Shown here piece after piece: positions 35,001 to 47,000 of a stretch of 64,000 nucleotides of DNA. The stretch is taken from assembly GCA_013396995.1 (NCBI GenBank), contig VWZP01010289.1, positions 44,249-108,248 on the forward strand. The letters run 5' to 3'. Made by a program: the position numbers and the translations under genes. The notes under the pieces were generated by a model that was given only the letters and a program-made list of their open reading frames with translations, searched no databases and was not told where the DNA came from. This DNA is from Dicaeum eximium. Its lineage: Eukaryota; Chordata; Aves; Passeriformes; Dicaeidae. How positions within the stretch are numbered: position 1 is the first letter of the stretch; each line of letters starts with the position of its first letter.

Positions 35001-38000
35001 CTACGAAGAGTGAGGAGGAAGAACAAGGTGGAACCCATGGCAGGAGCTGGCAGTGCTGGAACATCTCCCTTTTGTTTGTTTGTTTGCAGGAGATGCTGAG
35101 CTCCCCATCCTGCCAGCACCAGGGGCTCACCCCGAGCTGAACGGGGCAACTTTTCTTCCTGCCCTCTCTCCGCAGGGAAGATGACAGCCAGGAGAGCCAC
35201 AGACACTTGGAAAAAATGACACAAATTCGGAATACTGCCCTCCCTGCCCAGCCACAGCTCCCTCCCGTGCCAGCACAGCTCCCACCCGGGGGTGTCCTCA
35301 CCTGGGCCCAGCAGGGCAGCCCGGAGGGTGCATTATCTGCAGAATTACCCGGCACTGATCTGCCTTAAATACCCCCCCGATCCCCCCGGGGCTGCTCCCC
35401 CTGGCCCCAGCAGATCCCGGTGCTCCCAGCCCATCCCTGCTGCAGCAGGGGCTAATCCGTGTCTAGCTCGCTGCTAATCAGATCCGTTTAGGACAGAAAG
35501 TCTTTAGGTACTTTCAGCGGGCGTCTGGCTGCAGATTTTCAGGGGAGGGAGGCTGCAGACACAAACAGCCCCGTGCTTCCCCCATCGCTGGGGGATCAGC
35601 GGGAGAAGGGATGCTCAGATCCCAAATCCTCCGAGCACCCATGCAGCTCCCCCCTAAAGCAGTTCGGAGTGCTCCTTATGCAAGCACGAGGCTCATTACT
35701 TAAGCAAGCCCACAGGTGAGTGGGAAGCCCATTTCTCCTGTGCCAAGCAGTTTTGGGTCTTATCCTCTTTTAGCTGCCACCTTTAAGATGCATTATGCAA
35801 ATATTTTGGTGTCTTAAGTCATTTATGGGATTAATGTGAAGTGATTATCAGTTCTTTTTAATCATGCCAATCAATAAGTGGCTGTCAGGGACAGAGGACA
35901 AATGCAGATAAACGCTGCCATCAGCACAAGGCCCGGAAAGGGCGGAGGAGAGGAGCCAGGAGAGCAGGGAGTGGGAAGAGAAAAATGGGATAATTACATC
36001 TTTGCATTTGCACGGTGCCTCGCATCCCAATCGAGCCCAGAGCAGCGCTGGTGTGTAAACACCTTCAGCTACTGGGAGGGATTGTTTTATCCACCAGGAA
36101 AATGCAGCTCCCTCTCTCTGGAGCGGCTCCTCAGAGCGTAGAATACCGGGATAAATCCTCTGAAAACAGAGCCCAGGAGATCCCTGTGGAAGGGAACATC
36201 CCCACACCGGCAGTGTGGTTCTCCTTCCCCCAAAATCTCCTGCTTTCAGGAGACTTTCCACGGGTTTAGAATTAAAACCATCATGGTGTGCAAAGGTGCA
36301 TCAGCAAATCCAAGCTGAGGGAGGCACAGGGTGACAGGCACAGTCCAGGCTCTGAACCCCACAGGGTGACAGGCACAGTCCAGGCTCTGAACCCCACAGG
36401 GTGACAGGCACAGTCCAGGCTCTGAACCCCACAAGGTGACAGGAACCCTCCAGGCTCTGAACCCCAGAGGGTGACAGGAACCCTCCAGGCTCTGAACCCC
36501 AGAGGGTGACAGGCACACAGGGTGACAGGCACACCCCAAGCTCTGAACCCCACTCAGTTTACCCACAGGATCAGCCCAGTCCAGTCCCCATTCTCCATCC
36601 CAGTCCCACACTGGGATGCAGTAACTGCAGGAGGGGATGAGACACACGGGGCAGCCCCCAGGCCCTCGGCCCCTCTGGCTCCTGGCCCGTGGGTGGGCAC
36701 AGGGTGGGCACAGGGGTGCTGACAGATGTCCCCGAGCGTCACCACCCTCAGAGCCCCGAGGGTCACCAGGGGGAGGTGGCAGCTCCCGGTGCCTGCCCAG
36801 CCAGCCCCAGCCAGAGCAACGCCTTCTAAATGTGTTTCATTTACAGCCATTAGCAGCGACTGCATCTTTAACGAGCAGAGGGATGAGCAGACTAATGGCT
36901 GGAGACAATTAACCAAAATATAAATCAGTGTCAGGGCTGTGCAGCGAGCACAGGCAGCCAGGCGCCCGCAGGCTCTGCCCGGAGACTGCAAGGGCTGCCT
37001 GCAGAGGGGGGAGCCGGGGGAAGGAGACAATTTGGTCAAAATTGCAATAATTCTCACTAGTGGCTGCCTTTGGGCTCGCTGCAGCTCCCTGTGTGCAGAG
37101 CTGGTCGCAGTGCCCCATCCTCCTCACGGGTGAGGCTGAAGGAGCCTGGCAGGATGTCCCAGCCCAGGGGATGCTGGCTCTGCTCTGTCCCTCTGCAAGG
37201 TCACTCTGGGCTGGCACCGGGCACTGCAGGAGCTCCTGCCACGCTGCAGCTCCCAGAGGCTGCCCCAGGGTCAGGGTTTGTGTCAGTTCAGAGCTTGAGC
37301 TGTTGGTTCTGTGCTGCAGAGCTGGGATGTCAGCAATGGGCAGCAGAGCACACCTGGTCCTGCAGTGCAGCACCTCCAGAGAGAGCTGGGTTTTATAAAA
37401 CCACAGGAAACCTGAACCAGCAGACACAATTCCACACATCCAGAAACTGAGAGAGAGCTGAGGGAGCGGGGAACGGGTCCAGCCCCACACCAGACCGGGG
37501 AACTTTTCCTAATACCTAATCAAATCAAAGGAAAGCTGGGAAAACACAGTCAAAAACCTCTGCAGGAATGCAAAGGAGGAGACTGGAAGAGAAGGGAGAC
37601 TCAGAAAGTAAAACAGGGAGGAAATAAAATGGAAAAATATTTCTTTTAAAATACATTTCACCAGCTCTCCATCCCCTTAACGATCACCCAGTAAGTGCAG
37701 GGATTATATTAAATTTTACTGATCAATAGAGCAGCCATAAAACTGTCCCGACCCTCTGCCCCTCCCTCCAATGAAGAAAGGAAAAATCCAATATGCAAAA
37801 GGAGGAATGTCAGGGCCTGCAGGGGAGAAGACACGAGGGCAGTGACCAGGGCAGGGCAGGGGGAGCTGGGTCAGGGATGTTTCACCTGGCCCAGGTGCTC
37901 AGATCACTCACTCTGCAGTGATTTCCCTCCCTCCCTGCCAGGCTGAGGCACCAGCAGTGGCAGAGAAGCTCCGAGGAGAAGAGAAAACCCCCAGAAGCTG

Positions 38001-41000
38001 CAGAAATACAGATTTTCCCTTCTCTGTTGGCCTCAGCAGCACAAAAAGCCGAGTTGCTGCTGTCAGGAGCAGTGTCCCAGCCAGAGCCACCGGCTGCTGC
38101 AGGGAACAGCCTCGAGCTGCACCAGGGGAGGCTCAGAGTGGACACCAGGAAACATTTCCCACCCAAAATAAGGGAATAGAGCCCTTATTTTGGGAATATA
38201 AGGGAATACAGCCCCAGTGCTGCAGTGCCCAGCCCTGCAGGGGTTCAGGAGCCCTGGGGAGGTGGCCCTTGGGGACTCAGGGCCCTGGCAGGGTTAGGCT
38301 TGGCTTTGGTGAGCCTGGGGGAGCCAGGTTTAGCAGGAGGAGTATGTGGCTCAGGGCTGCCCAAAGTCTGGAGGGGTGTAAATCAGGCAGGTGCTGGGGA
38401 GGGAATAATAAGGTTTTTATGGGAGCCATTAAAGGAGAACCCAGATTGGTCCATAAATGCTGTTGCATCATTAGAGCCCCAAGAAACAAGCTCATGTAAC
38501 AGCACAACTGTGGGATGGCAGGGCTGCTACAGCACAGGCACTCAAGGGTGCTCACATTTTCTAGTCAGCATTAAAAAAAAACAAAACAAAACAAAACAGA
38601 AACTTATAACTGATTTCTAAAGAAACATCAGCACTCCAGACCAGCCCCTAGGAAAAAAAAAACTAAAAAAAACCTCTATTTGGTGGATCTGGGGGTTGCA
38701 CAAGGACCTGGAAGAGCTGCAAAGAGCAATTCCTGCTGCAGCCCCACATAAAACACCACCAATATCACTGCTTTTCCCTCAACCTGCAGTGTCCAGCCTC
38801 TGTGGGCCATTTAATCACAGACTCATTGATTTTTAAGCCCCAGAAGGGACTGCTCTATCTCCCTGCTCTGACCTCCTGTCAGAAAATCAGCCCCTGGTGC
38901 TCCCAGTTAATGGTGGCAGCTCAGAGTGGGGAAAATGTGTGAGTTGTGTCTCTGCTCTGCAGGAACAGAGACCCCCTCATCCCAACCCTGACCACGCTCA
39001 ATCCAGAGCTCTGGGAATAAAATCATGTTTATTCCCAAGAACTGAAGAATCCCCTCAGCTTTTTCTTTACTAGAACACAAAGCTTCCTAAACAAATTTTA
39101 AAAAAACCAAACAAACAAAAAAACCCACAAGCTCTGACTCCCCCCCCACCACAGACACAGGGCACCAGATCAGTGAAGGACCAAGCACCCTCCAGCCCAG
39201 CAGAGGCAGGAGCCACCCCGGGAGAGGGAATTCTGTGGAATACCTTTCTCTGAGCACAGAGGGAATTCTGTGGAACACCCCTCTCTCTGTGGAACACCTC
39301 TCTCTGTGGAACACCCCTCTCTGTGGAACACCTCTCTCTGTGGAACACCCCTCTCTGTGGAACACCTCTCTCTCTGTGGAACACCTCTCTCTGTGGAACA
39401 CCTCTCTCTGTGGAACACCTCTCTCTGTGGAACACCTCTCTCTCTGTAGAACACCTCTCCCAGCACCCCTGGCCGTGCCCTGGCACACCCCGAGCCAAGG
39501 TCGGTGTCCCTGACCCCGGCACTAACGCCAGCCTGCCTGAGCCAGCAGGAAAGGCAGGGCTGGGGATCAGGAAAAGCCTGGCTCAGCCTCACTGTCCCCT
39601 CCCGGCGCTGCTCACCTTGGCCAGGGCTCCAGCCCCGCAGGGACAGCCGGGATTGGGGTCACGGTGACAGGGGACAGCACGAGGGGCTGCACAGCAGCAG
39701 TGATCCCAAAGCAGCGCTGGCACCTGGCACAGCCCTGGCTCAGCGGGGCAAGGGAGCCCCTGAAATTCCCCCTGCCACGGGAATAACATTTCCCACGGGA
39801 ATTCTGTGCTCTGGGCAGAATGCAGCCGGCAAAGCTCAGGGAAAGCTCCCACTTGGCCGCCTCTTATTATTATTTTTATTTTTAAAATTGTATTTATGTA
39901 TTTTTATTATATAAATATATGTTGTATTATATTATTATATTACATTTTTATATTTTGTATTTATTTGTTATTACATTGTATATTATTATATCCTGTATAC
40001 AATATTATATGTATTATAGGTAATATTATATGTAATTATAATAATCATCTATAAAATATGTTATTATTATATCTAATAACTATATAATTATATAACTACA
40101 TATAATTATTGTATATAATAACATGTAATATATATAACAATTATATAATTGTTATATGTAATTATTACATTATATGTAATTATATCATGTGTTATATTGT
40201 TAAATGTACTATGTGTTTATATATTACACTGTATATTGTCTATTATATATTATATTATTCTATATTATGTATATATTATATGTGTATTATTGTATATTAT
40301 GTATGTATTGTATATTATGTATCTATTACATGTTATATATTATAAGTATTCTATATTACCATTATATTTTATATTGTATTTATATTTTTATTACAATAAA
40401 ATATATTATTTTGGGTGATTTTTGGGCTCGGCCTTTTGGGTGACTTTTAAAACTTCACCATTGGTAAAAAACGCTGTGGGTCACTCTCTGTCCTTCTCAG
40501 ACAGGAATTTGCAGACAACAATTCAGCAGCATCCCATCTCTGCCCCACCAGACACAGCAGAAAGGGAGGGAAAGGGGAAAAATGAGGGAAAGGAGAAGAG
40601 GAGGGAGGGATAAACAGCTTTTCCCAACTGGAGGGAGCAGAGAGCCCTGAAAATCCCAACCCTACCCGTGGGCAGAGGAGCCCTAAATCTCCCTGCAGCC
40701 TGAGCCTGAAAAAACAAATTAATCATCCTGCAATGTCCCGAGCAAAATGCCCATAAAATTTCATTAACGCTCATGACAGTTCATAAAAATGATCAGTAGG
40801 GCTGGCAACTCCCAAAATAAGGTGGAAATAAGTATGAAGATGTTTCTACTGTAAGCCTGCTTTGTCATTCAGCTCTCTGCAAGCTCATAAATAAAAAAAG
40901 GACGGAATAACACCATGCTGGGAGATGGGGAGGACAGAGATGCCCGAAGTTTGGGGCTTGTCAGGGACACACCAACAGATGTTCTGCTCTGCCAGTAACA

Positions 41001-44000
41001 GGAATGTGAGGCTGGCACAGCTGAAGGGGTTGAGGGCTCTTTAAAAATCCCAAATTCCTCTCCTTTTCTCCACTCACCAAGTGGAGCTGATGGAGTATTA
41101 AAATCCTTGGCTGAGCAGCTTTAATTGGTGCTGGGGCAGGAGGGAAGGGAGGGTCCAGAGGAGCCTTCAGATGCTCAGTTTATCCCAAATCCTTCAGGAT
41201 ACCCTACAAAAGGTCATTACCCCCCTCCCATGACAGCACACTGGGGGTAAACGTGGCCAGAACTACTCTTTATAATAAACTCTCTCCCTTTTCTTGTAGG
41301 AATCTAACAGCTCTTCTCACCTTTATCTGAAATGCAATTTTAGCTTTAACTGCAAGTTAGAACTGGTTTATCAGCTCCCCATTCCCCTGTAGCATTTGAA
41401 GCTCTGCTAGCCCATCAGTGGCCTCCTTTCCCTACCCCATCCCTGTAGCCAGATAAATCTTCCTGGGAATGAGTGCAAGAGCACAAAGTGCTGCTAATGA
41501 AATGATGATGACATAATTAATTCAGATTAAGTCATACTTTTCATCACTCCAAATTTTCTCCTTGTTTGGCCTTATCCCTGCAGGAAAGGGAAAAGCCACT
41601 CAGGTGCCTCTGCTGTGTCTGACTCTTAAAAATCCAGGGTGAGGATTAAAGCGTTTCCCTGAGCAGCCCAAAGCCATGGCAGAAATGATCTGCATGGGCT
41701 GAGCTCAGCCTGATGAAAAATAAATATCCTTTTCCTGCTAGTGCCAGCCACATCTGTGGTGTCTCACTGGGGACTGTGACAGAGCCAAGAACCAGGCTGT
41801 CCCCAGGGTCCCCACACAGCTGGGATCTCCCCAGTCTCCTCCATCTGATGGGCAGAACTCACCTTGTCCAGCTCAGCATCAGCTTTTCCAGCTGGGGAGC
41901 ACGCAGGGAGTGCCAGGGGGGGATGGCAGGTCCCTGTTTGGGGACTCTGCTCCCTGTGCCACCCTGCTGGAGCTCCAGGCTCTCACCTGGCAAAGCCCAG
42001 CTCTGCTCAGGCTGCCCAGGGCTGCCCTTCAGCCTCCAGCTGCTGAAATCTCCCTCTGACCTTTCAATCCTCATTTGAGGTCTTGGAGATTGGAAGGGAA
42101 AAGCTTACTAGGAAAAAAAAATAACCCAGCCAGCGCCAGAGGCATCCTCTGTCTCAGTGCTGGAAGGGCAGGGCAGAGCAGCAGGGCTGTGGCACTCACA
42201 GCAGTCACCTGCAGTCACCTGTGTCTCTCAGCACAGCTCTGCTGAGTCAGGAGCAGCCTTGACACGTCCACCCACAGCTGCTTTTCAACCCTCCCCTGCT
42301 CTCCCTTCCCCTCCCCGCCTGTCTGTCCAGAGGAAGGAGCTAAATCACTGAATTTCCCATTTTGTTTGCTTCTCCCATCTCATTTCCCAGGCGTTTTTCA
42401 CCTCCTCCTTCCCCCCCAGCCTGATTTATGTCCCTTTTCCTCTTGCCTGCCTTGTTCCATTCCCCTTTAGCAGCTGCTCCACGCCCACCCAACCTGCACA
42501 TCCACCAGGGCAGGTCACTGGTAACAAAACAGCTGAAGCTTTTTGCCAGCCCCTGGTGGAACTGAGATCTGCTTTACAGGGCTGTGTGGCAATCTGGGCC
42601 ACTCAAATACAGAAAAGCCTTTTCTGTCCTGCCATATAAGCCCAAAATCCTTCTTCTGCCACACAGAATAATCGGGTTTTTTCCTTCTAAATGGGCTGGA
42701 TGGGCAGCTTTTGACAGCTGGACTCATCAGGAAAAGCAAAAAACTTCTGTTCCCAAGGGGAATTACTGAGATTTCTTCCAGGACAGAGCTGAACTGAAGG
42801 GAACAGTGAAGATGAGGAAGAGCAGGAAATGTATTTGACATAAAAATCAGACCATTATTTTATTCCATGCATCGCAAGCTCACAATTATTTTTTTTTCTT
42901 TTAAGACAGGGATTCTAATTTCCAAAGGTGTTGGCACCCTCAGCTGCCATTGTGCAGAATCATTGCTCACAGGGCCATTAATTAAGGCACTGTCAGCACT
43001 TCCACCCCAAACCTCTGCCTTTTAGGAGTTTATAACTCAGCCATAAAACTCTGCTCTGGGCTGAAATTTAGCATGAAAGGCTCTGCCTGGAAAGAATCCA
43101 TCCTTTTGTATTTGAGAGTCCCAAAAGCTTGGAGCAGCAAAGCAGGGGTTTTATTCTGAGGGCTGCCTTTCAAAAACCTGTTTTTATGGGTGCTGGCTGA
43201 GCTGGGCCTGCTGCACTGGCTCATTGTGCTCACTGTGGGGTGGGTTTTGTGCTCTTAACGCTGGAAAATTTAGGAATTGTGGGGGTTTGGGGTTCAGAGC
43301 CACAGTCTGTGCTTAGTTCAATACCAGAGGAATTAATTCCTCTGCCCTCGCTGAAAACTGCTGGAGGATGAGTCCATGTGGATTCCCCACCTTCATTCCC
43401 ATGGCCAAGGTTTAAGTTTCCCAGCTGCTCAGATTTATTGTTCTCACTTTAAAAACTGAGAAGTTTTCTACAACTCAAGGGCTCCATCCTGATCTGGAAA
43501 TCCAGTATAAAAAGACCTTTCAAGATCCCAGTTTTTAGTGCAAATTTTGGGTTTTTAAAGGATTGGACGGACTGCTGGCAGCACATGAAGATAATGCATC
43601 ATGCCCAGGATATCAGCTGACCCAGGGGTCAACTGGAGATCTTCAATTTATGAATTTCCACCTTCTTGGGACCAGAATAAACACATCAAAACTGGGCTTT
43701 CTTTAGAAGCCTCATCAATTCTCTCTTCCAATGTAAAAGGGACTGATTACCCCACAGCTTCCCCCAAAATAAAAACAAGAGAGGGTGAGTGGGGAGGGGA
43801 GAATGAGGAACAAAGGGAGGAAGAAAAAAAACCCCCCAGAACTGACAGAAATGTTCATTTACATCCATCAGCACCCAGTAAAACAAACCAGAAACTCTCA
43901 GCCTACCACACAAAAATGGTACCTGCAAGAGGTCTCTCGGAAGGAGATGTTTAAATCCCAGTGGGTGTGAATCCTGTAACAAACAAACAAAAAACAAAAA

Positions 44001-47000
44001 AAAAGGGAGGTCAGAGGCACAGGCTGAGCACTCATCTCCTGCCCCTCAAACCCTGCTCTACCCTGGGGACCCCCACAGCCCCCTCAGCCCCAATTCCTGC
44101 CTTGTCCAGCCCCAATTCAGAGCTCTGTGTCCACAGCAGGACCCAGGAGCTGCTCAGCACTGGGAAATCCTCTCCTGCTCCATCCTGACCCTCTCCTGCT
44201 CCATCCTGACCCTCTCCTTTCCTTCCCTTCTTACACTTCACCCTTTCAGCTGCTCTCCCACCTCCTTCCTGCCCAAGAAGGGAATTTGTGCTGTTTGGGG
44301 CATTTTGCCCTGCAGCATCCCTGGGAAGTCAGTGGCTGTTTCCCCTTCTCTGTCCCTCAAACCCACGTCCTCCTTAGGTCAGTGATGCTTTCCCAGCGCT
44401 CTGAGCAGGTGTCTGAGCTCCCCTCTCCTCCTCAGCCACCCCATCCCACTCTGGGGACCTGGCCCAAGCTGCTCCTGACCCACCCTGGGCACTCCCAGAT
44501 GCTGTCACTGCATCTCTCCTCTCTCCCTCCCACACCAGTGAAGAAACCACTCTTTAAAACAGGAATTAAATGCATCAACCCACGAGACAATGCTGGGCTT
44601 AAATCCCAAAAAAGCAGTGTGAGGATCTGAGCCTTCCTCCCTGGCTCTCATCTGCCTGCAGAGATGATTCCTGGGGTAGGATCCCAGAGATGCTCGAGGT
44701 GGAAGAGCTCCCAGGCTGAGCTCATGCATTTCTCAGGGCTGGGTGGAATCTCCCTGGGAGGGTAGGGAACTCAGAGCTTCCCAAATTACTGCAGAGCAAT
44801 GGAATTTGTGGAGTCTAATTCAGAATTACAGAATCAGTAAGGTTGGAAAAGCCCTCTAAGCTCATCCAGTCCAACCTTTAACCCAGCACTGCAGGTTCAC
44901 CAGTAATCCACGTCCCCAGGTGCCACCTCCACACCTTCCTTGGGCACTCCAGGGATGGTGACTCCACCCTGACCCTCGTTTGGTGTCCGGGATAATCCAG
45001 AGGCAGCAATAAAAGCCAAGACTGCCAAAGGCTGAGGTGAGGGACCAGCCAAGAAACTTCCATCTCCAGCTCTAATCCCCAGACTCTTTCCCTCCCCAGT
45101 GCCCAGCCCTCAAAGCAGCAGGAAACTGGGAACAGGAAAAAGAGGAAAAGGCCAAGTGTTGAAGGCAGCAGTGCAGGTGTTGGCAGTGCCAGGTGTGCAG
45201 GGGGCACAGCCAGGGCTGCAGGAGCAAAACACAGGTTTGCTGAGGCCTGGCCTTGCTCCCCATCCCAGTTTAACCTATTTCTGCTCTCAGTGGGGGCCAG
45301 TAAAGCCCCAGCCCGGGGGGGAGGACACAGCAGGTGAATTAAGGCAGGAGCAGATGGGGCACAGCCCCTGCAGGGCCCAGCTGTCGTGTCTGGGCTGTGA
45401 CGCCTTTGTGCTACTGCTGCTGTCCCCAGAGCCACCCAGGGCCAGCAGGAGGGGGTCACTGCTCTCCACTGGAGGCCCTGGAGCAGCTGGAAGGGTCCAG
45501 TCTCCCCCTCATGGGCACAGGAGGGCCGGGGGAAGCCCTGTCCAAGGATGAAATGCTCAGGAGTGCTGCCCCGTGTGAGCTGCAATGTGACACCTGCAGG
45601 GTGACCTCAGCCCCTGGAGGTGACTCCCCGGGCACTGCTGCCCCTCCAAGGCTCTGCCCAGGTCTCTGTGGCTCTGCCCCACCAGCACTGCCTGCTGTAC
45701 CTTCTTTTCATGATACTGATGTGCAGATCCTCCTCCTGCTTCACTTCGGGGTGCTGCCCATTGCTCTTGTCGCTCTCCTCGCTGTCCTCGCTGTGGCAGA
45801 AAACGGAGCTCAGCTCTTTCTTGGGGACCCTGCTGGGGGGCAGGGGGATTGTCCTCTTCTCTGCCAGCCGGCCCCGGTTCTGGGATGGGTTTGGAACAGG
45901 GACAGGGGGAGGGGGAGAGGGAAGGAGCTGGTAACAAGGATTTGGTGAGCAATCTCGGTATTTCCACAAATACCAAACAAAACTTGTTCACCTCTGTCAA
46001 AAAGCTTTTTATGGCAGTCCCTGCATGGCTCACGCTTTGTCCTGGTCACTTTGCAAAAAACTTTCCAGCACAGGCAGCTCTATCTCTGAATTTTCCAGTT
46101 CTCACCGAGCCATGCACTTCCAGCCTCTCCCACGCCTTCATCCCCAGCCTGCACCTCATCCTCACCCAGAGGAAAGGAGGGAGGCAGCAGCATCAGGCAC
46201 CAATCCCTGTCTCCAGAATATTTCCCACCAAGTATTTCCACTCAATTAAAGCTCTGCCAGCAGCCCAGGGAAGTCCTGACCCAGGTGATGCAGGGCTGGA
46301 AAGGGACACCAGCAGCACCCTGGAAACCAGAGAGGCTGCAATGCCCCACAGAATCTGGAATTTTAGCCAAATAACTCATGGAATTGGGACAGGAACCCTG
46401 TGCCCATTCTCTGGACAGGGGGAAAGGTGTGTGAAACAGGGCCAGTAAATGCACAGGAACACCTAAAGAGTAACAGCCTCTTTGAAATAAAAACTGATTT
46501 CTACTTTCCAAATAAACCTGGCAAAAGGCAGAAGTCCTGGGAAAGCCAGGCAGGCTCTCCGCAGGGGAGGAACACTGATAGAAGAGCCCACGTTGTTTGA
46601 ATTAAACAAATTAAGAACTTACCACAAATACCAAACAAAAACTTGTTTACCTCTGTCAATAAATCCCGGTTGTGGTCGTTAAGGGCAGCCCTAATCGCTG
46701 TGATAACGAGCTGAGCCCATCTGGAAAGCATCACCCCGAGGAGCCACAGGGGATTTTCCCCTTGAGCTGCAGGTCCCAGCCAAGAACGGTCTGTGAGCAG
46801 CAGGCACCCGGGGGAGACGGGAGCAGTGGGCAAAAAATGGCATAAAATTGGGAAAATGTGGGGGAAACTGCACTTTACAAACTGTGCCCTCAAATAATTG
46901 TTGTGTTTGTGGTGTTTTTCCAGTCCTGCCCCTCTCTGTGCACACAGGGAACGTGCCCCAGGTGCAGCCTCTGCCCAAAGCCACCTTGGGAACAGGAGCA

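Larger units (their letters stand above)
34150..43922 (-). other. SAMD11: SAMD11 intron of about 9.8 kb
   Basis: It starts GTACCA and ends GCCGCAG. It contains a CCCT-rich run at about 34300, a POU/OTX-motif block, a 35-bp minisatellite, a motif-bearing block at 36835-37070, a possible CR1 remnant at 38812, an 18-bp minisatellite and an AT-only island. Stretches 34520-35450, 37080-38810 and 40420-43900 show no gene; the last has some AT-rich unique blocks (41480-41560, 42840-42990). Confidence 0.85.

Noticed and set aside
39070..39592. Frames with repeated [14 protein letters not shown] peptides
   Set aside because: They come from the 18-bp minisatellite.
39806..40443. Ile/Tyr/Leu-rich frames that look like membrane proteins
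   Set aside because: They are translations of an AT-only low-complexity island.
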